Assembly: GCF_009932435.1 (NCBI RefSeq)
Contig: NZ_BJOU01000019.1
Span: forward strand, 62,001-126,000
Direction of reading: 5' to 3'
DNA: 64,000 nucleotides
Source of the DNA: Gordonia crocea
GTDB lineage: Bacteria > Actinomycetota > Actinomycetes > Mycobacteriales > Mycobacteriaceae
Part shown: one piece after another, positions 26,101-37,300 of the stretch
How the letters are laid out: each line of letters opens with the position of its first letter
Numbering within the stretch: position 1 is the first letter of the stretch
Made by a program: the position numbers and the translations under genes
Notes under the pieces: generated by a model
What the model saw: the letters and a program-made list of their open reading frames with translations, nothing else
The model's database searches: none
Told to the model about the DNA's origin: nothing

Positions 26101-27971
26101 TCGCCCACGTGCTGGGGCTCGAGCGCGTCGGGGTGACCGAGTCGTTCTTCGACGCCGGGGGCGACTCGCTCTCGGCGATGCGCGCGGTGACCCGGCTCGG
26201 CGACGCGCTCGGCGTGAATCTAACGGTCCGCGACCTGTTCGCCCATCCTTCGGTGCGCGACCTGGTCGCCGCCGCCGACGCGATGGGCTCGGATGCGCAG
26301 CCGCTGGTCAAGGTGGAGCCCCGTCCCGCCGTCGTCCCGGTCTCGGAAGTCCAACGCGGCATGTGGCTGCTCAACCAGGCCGATCCGCAGTCGCCGGTCT
26401 ACAACATGCCGTTCGCCTTCCGCATCACCGGCGCGCTCGACCTGTCGGCGCTGCAGCGCGCGGTCGCCGACCTGTTGGAGCGGCAGGAGGCATTGCGAAC
26501 CTATTACCCGATGGCCGACGGCGACCCCGTCCAGACGGTCAGCGGCGTCGAGGACGTGTTGGCGCGGTTGTCGATGGCTCCGCAGCCGGTGGCCGGCGCG
26601 GCGGCCGAGGCGGTCGTGTCGGCGGCCGCCCAGGGCTTCGACGTCACCGAGGCGCCGCCCTTCCGCTTCGCGGTGTTCGCCACTGCGCCCGATGAGCACG
26701 TGCTCGTGATCGTCGTCCACCACATCAACGCCGACGGTGTCTCCCTGTTGCCCCTGGCGGCGGACTTCATGACCGCCTACGCGGCCCGGGCCCGGGGAGC
26801 GGCCCCGGATTGGCAGCCGTTGGGCGTCGCCTACGCCGACTTCGCCCTCTGGCAGCAGCGGCGCCTGGAGAACGCCGAACGCGAGCGTCAGCTGGCCTAC
26901 TGGGCCGACCGGTTGGCCGGGGCGCCGGCGGTCCTCGGGTTGCCCACCGACTTCCCCCGGCGGCTGACCACCTCGTTCGACGGCGAGGTCGTCGCCTTCG
27001 ACATCCCGCGCGGAGTCGTCGAGCGGTTGGAGGCACTGGCCCACGCCCACCAGGCGACGCTGTTCATGGTCGTGCACGCCGCCTACGCGGCGCTGCTCAC
27101 CCGGCTGAGCGGGCAGCACGACGTCGTCGTCGGCATCCCCTTCGCGGGGCGCACGGCGCGCGACCTCGAAGGCGTCGTCGGCATGTTCGTGAACTCCTTG
27201 GCGCTGCGCACGACGGTAGACCCGGGGGAGCGCTTCGTGGACCTGCTGGAGCGGGTGCGCGAGGAAGACCTCGCCGACATGGCGAACGCCGACGTCGCCT
27301 TCGAATCGGTGGTCGACGCCACCGGGACCCGGCGCCGTGCCGGAACCAACCCGGTCTTCCAGACGATGCTCTGGTTCCAGAACATCGACTTCCCCGACGT
27401 CGACCTGGACGGCCTGACGGTGGAACCGGTCGATCCCGGGGTGAACCCGGCCAAGGTCGACCTGCAACTGACCGTCTTCCCCAACGGGCACCCGTTCACC
27501 GGCCGCGACTCCGACGGGATGCGCGCCGAATTCATCTACTCGACGGCCTTGTTCGAGCGGCACAGCGTCGAGGTGTTCGCCGACCGGCTGCAGCGGTTGC
27601 TCGAGGCCGTCGTCGACGCACCGGAGAAGGCGGTCGCCGACCTGTCGATCTCGTCGGGCACCGAGGGCCTCTCGGTCGTCGAGTCCCCGGTCGAGGTACC
27701 GCTGCCCGAACTCGTCGACACCGCCGGTCGCGACATCCCGGACGTGCTCGCCGTGGACGGTCACGGCGCGTCGGTCGCGTTCGGCGAACTCGCCGGCACC
27801 GCCGCGGCAATGGCGATCACCATCCCCGACGCGGATTCGGCGCTGATCACGGCCCTGTTCGCCTTGGTCCCGGACTTGCCGGCGGCAGGTCCGGAGGCGC
27901 TGGGCGAGGTCCTCGCGGGAATCCGGGTGCGCGCCCGGGACGGAATGACCATCGGATCGGCGGAGGCCTGA
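23118..27971 (+). CDS. Nonribosomal peptide synthetase 1 (C-A-T-C plus C-terminal junction module)
   Basis: A 1617-residue synthetase. The first condensation domain (about 25-450; HHILCDG near 159) resembles the EntF starter C domain, including RYRSEDIRREAGLDPRKL, so it may take an acyl or aryl donor. Adenylation domain 1 (about 470-960) has FTSGSTGTPKG near 617 and pocket residues that I read as DVPHVSLVEK, serine-like with two changes. A carrier domain follows with Ser in DAGGDSLSAM near 1012. The second condensation domain (about 1070-1490; HHINADG near 1201) would pass the residue to the next protein. The last 85 residues are a truncated adenylation-like module. Start is TTG at 23118 with GAGGAAG upstream. 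NRPS2 starts within four bases of the stop. Confidence 0.9.
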   Translation: MGRENSAANRFGGAAGSRAVPQPDALLPLTAPQRGIWFAEDLTSDYSVNIAHFVDIHHGPGDLDIDLLLECSQDVIDLMGAFKVRFTLVDGVPMQYADPDYPPVTVVHDFRDRDDADAAARAWMEADYRRPVDILADPLLIVACLRISDERTIWYQRGHHILCDGLAANTSMRRALARYAALRAGDEVDDTAGATLDEVVAYDADYVGSELYELDRDHWSTRITDMPEAASLSRVSGGGSASAATLHARRPLGPGLQRRLDKLSEELGTLPPALLTAAVAAFVARMTGSDDIVLSLPVHARTTTAIRRTAGMLSNIVPVRIRRIDSLTVRDLAGQAKDELLGALAHQRYRSEDIRREAGLDPRKLYFGPLINMMFFRELVIEGAQLDYEVLTTGIIEDLAVNLYQSVPGAPVSLDILANASLYTREEVDEHIDRLLVFTERLLADLDQRVSDVDLLNAGEESQLGALERGPELTVPVADHVLAPFTAAAQEHPDAVALVDDEHSWTYRDVDRLRRVLARRLVDDGVAPGHRVAIALPRSVDQVLAIYAVWTVGAAYVPIDVELPALRREHILSVSRPRLVVDEEYLRGVGFSATAAVDDELLPLPAPPSPAMPAYVLFTSGSTGTPKGVEVSHEAISRRMAWGQQRYPLTPDDVVMYKTPFTFDVSLPELVAPLQVGARMFVARSDGHRDPAYLREAIEAASVTSVHFVPSMLDVFIATETAHGNPVLAPSVRRVVASGEALPATTAAQVVDNTKAEMVNLYGPTEAAVEVTEYVAKRGDRSIPIGHPVPGMSVRVLDSRLRRVPVGVAGELYLVGRQLAYGYFSATGRTSHRFVADPFGRSERMYRTGDVVRWNAEGDLEYLGRTDHQVKIRGQRVELGEIEAVLLDQPDVDGAVVVVRTDGPAPLLVAYVKADTAKADTRGNDDEFAKRLLDESRRTLPAHMVPVAIVLVEEFPTNSAGKLDRAALPEPDLEEFAPEYVAPTTAAELATAEVFAHVLGLERVGVTESFFDAGGDSLSAMRAVTRLGDALGVNLTVRDLFAHPSVRDLVAAADAMGSDAQPLVKVEPRPAVVPVSEVQRGMWLLNQADPQSPVYNMPFAFRITGALDLSALQRAVADLLERQEALRTYYPMADGDPVQTVSGVEDVLARLSMAPQPVAGAAAEAVVSAAAQGFDVTEAPPFRFAVFATAPDEHVLVIVVHHINADGVSLLPLAADFMTAYAARARGAAPDWQPLGVAYADFALWQQRRLENAERERQLAYWADRLAGAPAVLGLPTDFPRRLTTSFDGEVVAFDIPRGVVERLEALAHAHQATLFMVVHAAYAALLTRLSGQHDVVVGIPFAGRTARDLEGVVGMFVNSLALRTTVDPGERFVDLLERVREEDLADMANADVAFESVVDATGTRRRAGTNPVFQTMLWFQNIDFPDVDLDGLTVEPVDPGVNPAKVDLQLTVFPNGHPFTGRDSDGMRAEFIYSTALFERHSVEVFADRLQRLLEAVVDAPEKAVADLSISSGTEGLSVVESPVEVPLPELVDTAGRDIPDVLAVDGHGASVAFGELAGTAAAMAITIPDADSALITALFALVPDLPAAGPEALGEVLAGIRVRARDGMTIGSAEA
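27708..27968 (+). other. C-terminal junction module of synthetase 1
   Basis: Residues about 1531-1617 (LAVDGHGASVAFGELAGTAA through ITIPDADSALITALFALVPD to ALGEVLAGIRVRA) align by eye with the very start of an adenylation domain (the SYxEL-type A1 motif and following helix). They then skip to a short C-terminal helix. The same three-part pattern is seen in the small proteins at 55946 and 59308 and in the N-terminus of synthetase 2. It may be a docking element or a relic of a deleted adenylation domain. Confidence 0.5.
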
Positions 27972-27974
27972 TTG

Positions 27975-28328
27975 ATGGTCGACCCAATCCAGTTCGCCGC
28001 TGCTGTCTCGCGCGTGTGGTCGGCCCGCCCCGGCACCGCGGATCTGGTGGCGCTGGCCGCCGTCGTCGACCCGGACCGCGAGGTGCTCGCCGGTGCCGCC
28101 GGACCGATCACCGTCGGCGCGCTGAACTCCCAGGTCCAGGTCATGGCCCGGGCCCTGGCCGCCCAGGGCGTCGACGCCGAGGCGGCGGTGGGGGCCGCGG
28201 TGGCCGGGGCATTGCGTGCGCCCGGAGTGCCCGCCCAGGAACTGGCCGCGGCCGCGGGAACCGCCGTCGAACGGATCCGGGCCGCCGCCCTCGACCTCAT
28301 CGGGTCGGCCGACCTCGGGTCGCTGCCC
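27975..28328 (+). other. N-terminal junction module of synthetase 2
   Basis: Residues 1-118 precede the real adenylation domain (which starts near LFRVSVTHFADRVAVTD). They contain ITVGALNSQVQVMARALAAQ, then AAVGAAVAGALRAPG, then an Ala-rich helix (TAVERIRAAALDLIG). The pattern matches the C-terminal tail of synthetase 1 and the two stand-alone small proteins. Because synthetase 1 ends with the same type of module, the two could meet at the protein interface. Confidence 0.5.
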
Positions 28329-31300
28329 GGGCTGTTCCGGGTGTCGGTGACCCACTTCGCCGACCGTGTGGCCGTCACCGACACCGCCGGCGCCAGTCTG
28401 ACCTATCGGGAGCTCGACGCCCGCTCGGACGCCGTCGCCGCCGCCCTGCTCGCGGCCGGCGCCGGCCCCGAACGCCTTGTCGGCGTCGCACTCGACCGCG
28501 ATGCCGAGTTGATCGTCGCACTCCTCGGCGTTGCCAAGACGGGGGCGGCCTACCTGCCGCTGGACCGGTCGCACCCGGTGAACCGCCTCGCGTCCATCAT
28601 CGACGATGCGCGCCCGGTCGTCGTCATCGCCGACGAGCAGACGGCGGCGGCGTGGGTCGATCTGGACACGTCCTTCACCACCGTGGCGGCGTGCGAGGCG
28701 AGCGGTGCGCCGACCGACGCGATCCCGGCCCGTATCGACGATCGCCACCCGGCCTACGTGATGTACACCTCGGGGTCCACCGGCAAACCCAAGGGCGTCG
28801 TCGTCACCCACGCCGACGTGATCACCCTGTTCGCCGCGATGGGGCAGGAGTATGACTACACCGCGCAGGACGTCTGGACCATGTTCCAGTCCTATGCGTT
28901 CGACGTGTCCGTCGGCGAGATCTGGGTGGCGCTCGCGTTCGCCGGGCGGCTGCACGTGCTGGACTACCTGACCACGCGCGAGCCGGTCCGGTTCGCCGAG
29001 GTCCTCGACGAGCAGCGCGTCACCATCGTCAACCTGACCCCGTCGGCCTTCTACCAGCTCGCCGGCGCGGTCCGTCCGCCCGCCCACGGGCGCCTGGCCC
29101 CCAGCGTCCGGTCGATCATCCTCGTCGGCGAGGCCCTCGACTTCGAGCAGACGCGGCGCTGGTTCGCCGACCGGCGCGAGTTCGACGGCAACGACGGTCC
29201 GCAACTCAACAACATGTACGGCCCGACCGAGGCCACGGTGTACCTCACCCGCCGTCACCTGACCCCGGAGTTCGTGGCCGCCACCCAGGCCAGCGATGTC
29301 GGCACGGCGCTGACCGGCTCCGCGCTGTACGTGCTGAACTCCCGGTTGGCGCCGGTCGAGGACGGCATCCCCGGCGACCTGTACCTCGCCGGCGAGCAAC
29401 TGGCCCGCGGCTATGCCGGGCGCTTCGAGCTCAACGCCACCCGGTTCGTCGCCAACCCGTTCGGCGGGCCCGGCGAACGGATGTATCAGTCCGGCGACGT
29501 CGCCGTCTTCCGCAACGGCAGCCTGGAGTTCTTGGGGCGCGCCGACAACCAGGTCAAACTGCGCGGGTTCCGGATCGAACTCGGCGAGGTCGAGGCGGCC
29601 CTGCTCGCCGCGGACGGCGTCAACGAGGCGGCCGCCGCGGTCAAGGCGCGCCCCGGGATCGGCGACGTGCTCGTCGGATACGTGGTGGGCGCCCGCGCCG
29701 ACGGCACCGCCCTCGACGTCGCCGAGATCAAGCGCGTCGTCGCCACCAAGGTGCCCGATTACATGGTCCCCGACGTGATCATGGCGATCGAGCACCTCCC
29801 GCTCAACGTGAACAGCAAGCTGGACCGCCCGCGGCTGCCGGAACCGGTGTTGACCGCCACCGTCGAGTACGTGGCGCCGGCCACCGACACCGAGCGGGTG
29901 TTGGCCGAGATCTTCGCCGATGTCGTCGGTGTCGACGAGATCAGCGTCGTCGAGTCGTTCTTCGACTTCGGCGGCAACTCGTTGCTCGCCGCGCGGGTCG
30001 TCGCCCGCGCCGGCGCCGCGCTGCAGGTCGACCTGACCATGCGCGACCTCTTCGAGGCGCCGTCGGTGCGCGACCTCGCCGAGCGGGCCGCCCACCACGC
30101 CCCCGGACTCCCGCCGATCGTGCCGGTGCAGCCGCGCCCCGACCGCATCCCGCTGTCTTTCGCGCAGCAGGGGATGTGGTTCCTCAACCAGTTCGATCCC
30201 GACTCGGCGATCTACAACATCGTCATGGCGGTCCGCCTGACCGGCGCGGTGGACACGGGCGCGCTGCGCGGCGCGGTCGACGACGTGATCGCCCGTCACG
30301 AAGTCCTGCGGACGGTCTATCCGGCCCTCGACGGTGTGCCGTACCAGCGGATCCTGCCGGTCGACGAGGCCGTGGCGATGCTCGATTGGGCGCCCGCGGC
30401 GACCTTCGCCGATCTCACTGCCGCGGCCGACGGCGGCTTCGACGTCGCCGCGGACCTGCCGCTGCGCGGTCGGCTCCGCGCCGTCGACGACGGAACCGTC
30501 GAACTGCTCCTGGTGGTCCACCATGTCGCCTTCGACGGTGAATCCATCGGGGTGCTGCTGTCCGACGTCCTGGCGGCGTATTCGGTTCGGACCGGCGTCG
30601 ACGGGGCGGCGGGCCGCCCGGGGCCGGCGGTGCAGTATGCCGACTACGCGATGTGGCAGCGGGCCGAACTCGGCAGCACCGCCGACCCCACCACCGTCCT
30701 GGGCCGCCAACTCGAGTATTGGCGCATCAAGCTCGACGGCATGCCCGTCCTGACCGAACTGCCGATGGACCGCCCGCGCCCACCGGCGTTCGACAGCACC
30801 GGCGACCTGGTCCGGATCGAGATCGAGGACGCGCTGACCGAGCGCATCGCCGACATCTGCCGGACCTACGAGGTCACCCCGTTCATGGTCACCTATGCCG
30901 CGCTGGCGATCCTGGTGGCGCGGTTGGGCGCCACCTCGGATGCGGTCATCGCCAGCCCGGCCGCCGGCCGGTTGTCACCGGCCGTCGACGACCTCGTCGG
31001 CATGTTCGTCAACACCCTGGTGTTGCGCGCCGACACCTCGCCGGGACGCACAGTCGACGAATTGCTGCATGCCGTGCGCGGCGATGTCCTCGACGCGTTC
31101 GACAATGTGGCGGTCCAGTTCGACGACCTCGTGGAGGCGTTGTCCCCGCCACGGTCGAACGCCTACTCCCCGCTGGCCCAAATCGCCTTCACCTACGCCG
31201 AGGCCGGGCCCGCCGACCAGCCCATCGACGTCGCCGGGATGCGGGTGGAGCCCATCGACGTCACCGGGCACGAGGCGAAGTTCGACCTGATGGTGCTCGC

Positions 31301-34300
31301 GCACGGCCGAACCGATACCGCACCGCTGCACATCGACTTCCTGTACGCCACCGCGTTGTACGACCGGGCCACCGTCGAGCGGTTCGCCGCCGTCTACCGG
31401 ACGATCCTCGACCAGTTGGTGGCCGACCAGTCGGTGGCCATCGGCGACATCGACATCGTCGGGGCCGCCGCGCCGACCGATGCACCCGCACCGACCGATG
31501 CGGCCGGGCCGGTCGAGGAGCTCGAAGTCGCCGATCGCGGACCCGTGCGCGGCGGCGAGGCCGGGACCGGCACGCTGATCGACGTCCTGGCCCGCCGCGA
31601 CCTCGACCCCGACCATCCGGCCTTGGTCTACGGCGACGAGGTGCTGTCCTACGCCGAGTTCGAGGCGCGGACCAATGCCGTCGCCCGGGCACTGTTGCGC
31701 CGCGGGGTGCGCCCCGACGACGTCGTCGCCGTCGGGCTGGAACGCTCGGTGGCGTCGGTGGTCGCGGTGTGGGGCATCATCAAGTCCGGGGCCGCTTACC
31801 TGTCGATCGACCCGGCCTACCCGCGCAAACGCATCGCGCACATGCTGACCGACTCGGCCGTCGCCCTCGGCATCACCGCCCTCGGCATCACCGCGTCCAA
31901 CACCCACGGCGCGCTGCCGGAGGCGCAGTGCCGGTGGCTCGACCTCGACGAGTTGCTCGCCGAGGCCGGCGACGATTCGCCCATCACCGATGCCGAGCGC
32001 AACGGCCCGGTGCGCCTGGACAACCTGGCCTACGTCATCTACACCTCCGGCTCCACCGGGCAGCCCAAGGGTGTCGCGGTATCCAACGCGGGGATCGTCG
32101 ACCTCACCGAGAACTACCAAAAGATGACCGGTTCGCGCGAGGACGATCCGGACACCCGGGTGCTGCACGTCGCCTCGCCCAGCTTCGACGCCTCCTTCTT
32201 CGAGATGGCCTGGGCGATCACCGCGGGGCACACCCTCGTCATCGCCCCGCACGCGGACTTCGCCGGCGACGCCCTCGACGCGGTCCTTGAGCACGGCGAG
32301 GTCACCGACATGGTCATCACCCCGTCGGTGCTGGCCACCCTCGACCCCGACCGGGCCGAGTTCGTGCGCACCCTGGCGACGGCGGGGGAGGCGTGCCCAC
32401 CCGACCTGGTCGAGCGGTGGACCGCACGGGGGCGCCGGCTGGTGAACCTGTACGGGCCGTCCGAGACGACGGTGTGGGCCACCCGCGCCCGCATGATGCC
32501 GGGCAAGCCGGTCACCATCGGCAAGGCCGTCGGTGGCTTCACCGCCCGCGTGCTCGACCCGCGGCTGCACGAGGTGCCCCGCGGCGTGGTGGGCGAGCTG
32601 TACCTGAGCGCGGCCGGCCTGGCCCGCGGCTACCTGCACCGGGCCACATTGACCGCGACCACCTTCGTGGCCGACCCCGCCGGGGCCCCCGGCGCCCGGA
32701 TGTACGCCACCGGGGACATGGTGCGCATCACCGCGGCCGGCGACCTCGAGTTCGCGGGGCGCGCCGACCACCAGGTCAAGATCAACGGCCAGCGCGTCGA
32801 GCTCGGCGAGATCGAAGCCGTCTTCGTCGCGCAGCCCTCGGTTGCGCAGGCGGTCGTCATCGGCCGCAAGACAGACCAAGGTGGACGCGAGCACACCCAG
32901 GTCGTCGCCTACCTGGTCGCCGAGTCCGGCGAGACGATCGACCGGGACGCGGTGGTCGCCGGCGCCGCGGCGATGCTGGCCGCGCACATGGTGCCGACGC
33001 ACGTGGTGATCCTGGACGAACTGCCGATGACCCCGGCCGGCAAGACCGACCGCCGCGCGCTGCCCGAACCGGTCGTCGACCTCGGCGAGTACGTCGAACC
33101 GGCCACCCCGGGCGAGCGTGCGGTCGCCGCCGTGATCGGCGAGATCCTCGACCTCGACGAGGTGTCGGCGACGGCCGGTTTCTTCGACCTCGGCGGCAAC
33201 TCGCTGTTGGCCACCCGCCTGGCCGCCCGCGCCGGGGCGGCGCTCGGCGCCGCGATCACCGTCCGCGACGTCTTCGACGCCCCGACGGTGCGCGAGCTCG
33301 CGGCCCTGGCCGGCGACCGCGCCCCGGCGCTGCCCCCGATCACCGCGGTCGCGCCGCGCCCCGACCGGGTGCCGCTGTCCTTCGCCCAGCAGCGGATCTG
33401 GTTCATCAACCGGTTTGAGGGCGGTTCGGCGGCCAGGGTTGATTCGGCCCGCTCGCGGGCGCTCCCGGCGCCGTACAACATCCCGACGCTGCTGCGCCTG
33501 TCCGGGCCGCTGGACGTCGATGCGCTGCACGCCGCCCTGGTCGACGTCGTGGCGCGCCACGAGGTCCTGCGCACCACCTTCCCCGCCGACGAGGATGGAA
33601 CCCCGTTCCAGCTCGTCGGCCCGGCCGACTCGGCCGACGAGGGGTTGGACTGGGCGGTCGTCGCGACGCGGGAGGAACTCGACGCCGCCGTCGCCGCCGG
33701 CTTCGACCTCACCGTGGCGCGGCCGTTGCGCGTCCGGCTGCTTTCCGCGGGCCCGGCCGACCACCTGCTGGCGCTGGTCGTCCAGCACATCGCCGCCGAC
33801 GGCGAATCGTTGGTGCCGTTGGTCGCCGACCTCGTCACCGCCTACGAGGCGCGCACGGGCGGCCGCGCACCGGCCTTCGCGCCACTGGCGGTGCAGTTCG
33901 CCGACGTGGCGATCTGGCAGCACGACGTCCTGGGATCCCCCGACGACGAGTCGTCGGTCGTCGGCGCCCAGGCCCGGTTCTGGCGCGACAAGCTCAACGG
34001 TGCGCCGCCCCTGCTGGAACTGCCGACCGATCGGCCCCGGCCGCCGGTCGCCTCGCAGCGCGGCGCGCAGATCCGGCTGGCCATCCCGGCCCGCGTCGGC
34101 GCGCAGGTGCGGGCCCTGGCGCGGCGCACCGGGGCCACCCCGTTCATGGTCACGCACGCGGCGCTGGCCGCGCTCCTGCACCGCCTGGCCGGTGCCGACG
34201 ACATCGTGGTGTCCACCCCGATCGCCGGCCGCGGCCAGGAGGTCCTCGATCCGCTGGTCGGGATGTTCGTCAACACCCTGCTGCTGCGGACCCCCGTCGA

Positions 34301-37300
34301 CGGGGCCGAGGCTTTCGAGTCGCTGGTCGAGCGGGTCCGACGGGTCGACCTGGAAGCCTTCGGCCACGCCGACATCCCGTTCGAAGCGGTGATCGACGCG
34401 GTCAACCCGGTGCGGTCCGAGGCCTTCGCGACGCTGTCGCAGGTGATGCTCTCCTTCGACCCGGGTGCCGCGGTGGACGCGCTGTCGGTGACCGCCGCCG
34501 GACTCTCGGTCTCCGGTGTGGAGGCCGTGGACCTGCCCGAGCAACTCGACCTCACGGTCACCGTGACCACCGCCGAGGACGGCGATTGGGCGGTCGGGCT
34601 GTCCTACGCGGTCGACCTGTTCGACGACTCCACCGCGGCGGCGATCGGCCGGCGCTTCGTCACGCTGCTCGACACCTGGACCGCCGACCCGGCACTCGCC
34701 GTCGGCGCCGTGCCCCTCGTCGTCGGAGGGGAGCGGACCGCGGTGCTCGACGCCTCCCAGGGCACGACCGCGCCGATCCCCGACACCACCGTCGCCGACC
34801 AGGTCGTCGAGCAGATCGAGCGGACACCCGACGCGACTGCGATCAGCTTCTCCGGTCGCGCCATGTCCTACCGCGAGTTCGGCGCGCGGGTGGCCGCCTT
34901 GGGTCGCGAGCTCATCGCCGCCGGAGTCGGGCCGGAGTCGGCCGTCGCGGTCTGCATCGAACGCTCCCCGGAGCTGATGGTGGCGCTGCACGCGGTCGTC
35001 GCCGCCGGCGGCCAATACGTGCCGATCGACCTGGAGACCCCCGCCGAGCGCGTCGAATACATGACCTCGATCGCGTCGGCGGAGGTCCTGCTCGTCGGCC
35101 CCGGCGACCTCCCGCCGGCCGCCGAGGCGATCGCCGGTCGGATGCGGATCGTGCGCGCGGACACCGCCGCCCCGGCCGACCCGGCCGCCGGTCCGATCAC
35201 CCAGGCGCAGCGGCGCTCGCCGCTGCACCCCGACCACGCGATCTACACCATGTTCACGTCGGGTTCGACCGGTCAGCCCAAGGGGGTCACCGTCACCCAC
35301 CGGGCCCTGGTCGCCCACATGGCCTACATCAGCTCGACCCGCGTCCAGGGATCGGCCGAGCGCACGCTGGTGAAGACCCCCTACACCTTCGACCCGAGCG
35401 TCGTCGAGATCTTCTGGGGACCGTCGGTCGGGGCCCGCGTCACCATCGCCGCCCCGGGCGGTCACCGCGACGTCGGCTACCTCGCCCGGCTGATCCGCGA
35501 CGAGGCCGTCGAAGCCGTCGACGCGGTGCCGGTGGTCTGGTCGATGATGCTGGACGACCCCGAGTTGACCGAGGTGCTGGCCCAATCGCAGCTGCGCGGG
35601 ATGCTCACCGGTGGCGAGGCGCTGCCGGTCGCGATGGCCGAGCGGGTCGTCGCCGAACTCCCCGGCGTCCGGCTGGTCAACCAGTACGGGCCCACCGAGG
35701 CCACCAACTTCGTCATCGACCACCTGGTCACCAATCCGGCCGAGCCGTTCATCGGCCACCCGGTGTGGAACACCACCGCACTGGTCCTCGACGCCCGGCT
35801 CGGGCTGGTCCCCGACGGCGTCGTCGGAGAGCTGTACCTGGGCGGGGCGCAGTTGGCCCGCGGCTACACCGCGCAATCCCGGCTCACCGCGGAACGGTTC
35901 GTCGCCGACCCGTACGGCGAACCGGGATCGCGGCTGTACCGGACCGGCGACCTGGTGCGACGCACCTCCTCCGGTGCGATCGACTACGTGGGCCGCGTGG
36001 ACTACCAGGTGAAGCTGCGCGGACAACGCATCGAACTCGGCGAGATCGAGGAAGTGCTCTCGCAGGCGCCCGGGGTGGTACTCGCGGCGGCCGCAGTCGT
36101 CGACGGTCCCGGCGGCGACGTCCTCGTCGCGTACCTCTCCGGTGGTGCGGCGCCGCTGGACCTCCCCGCGGTCAAGGCGTTCGCGGCGCAGCGGCTCATG
36201 GCCTACATGTGCCCGACGGTGTGGGTCGAGGTCGCCCAGATGCCGCTCGGCTCGGCCGGCAAGATCAACCGCAGGGCCTTGCCGGAACCGGATTTCGAGG
36301 CACTCGCCGGCGAGTATGTGGCGCCGGTCGGCGACGACGAGGCGGCGGTGGCCGCGGTGTTCGCCGAGGTCCTCGGCGTCGACCGCGTGTCGGTGACCGA
36401 ATCCTTCTTCGACCTCGGCGGCAACTCGCTCTCGGCGATGCGCCTCGCCGCACGGGCCGGGGCCGCGCTGGGCGTCGAGGTGTCGGTGCGCGAACTCTTC
36501 GACGCCCCGACGGTCCGCGAATTGGCCGCGTCCGCCCATCGCCCCGCGTCGCTCGAGCCGGTGAGCGCGGTGGTGCCGCGGCCGGAGTCGGTCCCGCTGT
36601 CCTACGCCCAGCAGCGCATGTGGTTCATCAACCAGCTGGAACCGGAGCTGCCGACCTACAACATCCCGATTGCGCTGCGCATGACCGGAGCGGTGGACGT
36701 CGACGCCCTGCGGGCGGCGGTCGGCGACGTGGTGGCCCGCCACGAAAGCCTGCGGACCACCTTCGACGACCGGGACGGCCGAGCGGTTCAGATCATCCAC
36801 GATGCCGAGTCGGTGCAGGCCGAACCCGACTTCGCGGTCGTCGGCGACGAGGCGCAGCTCGCCGTCGCCGCCGGGACCGGATTCGACGTCCGGACCGCGC
36901 CGCCGTTCCGGGTCCGCCTGTGGCGCGCCGGCGACGACGAATGGGTCCTGGTCGCGGTGATCCACCACATCATCGGCGACGGCGAATCGATGACCCCGCT
37001 GCTGGCCGACATGATCACCGCCTATGGCGCCCGCGCCGCGGGGCTGCCCCCGGCATTCGCGCCGCTGGCGGTCCAGTTCGCCGACTACGCACTCTGGCAG
37101 CACCGGGTCCTCGGCGACCCGGCCGATCCCGACTCCCTCGTCGGCGGACAGCTCGCGCGCTGGGAGACCGTCCTGCGCGACCTGCCCGAACTGGTCGAGA
37201 TCCCGACCGATCGGCCGCGGCCACCGGTCGCCTCCCACCGCGGGGCGATCGTGGCGCAGGAACTGCCGGCCGATCTCGGCGCCCGGATCGTCGCGGTGGC

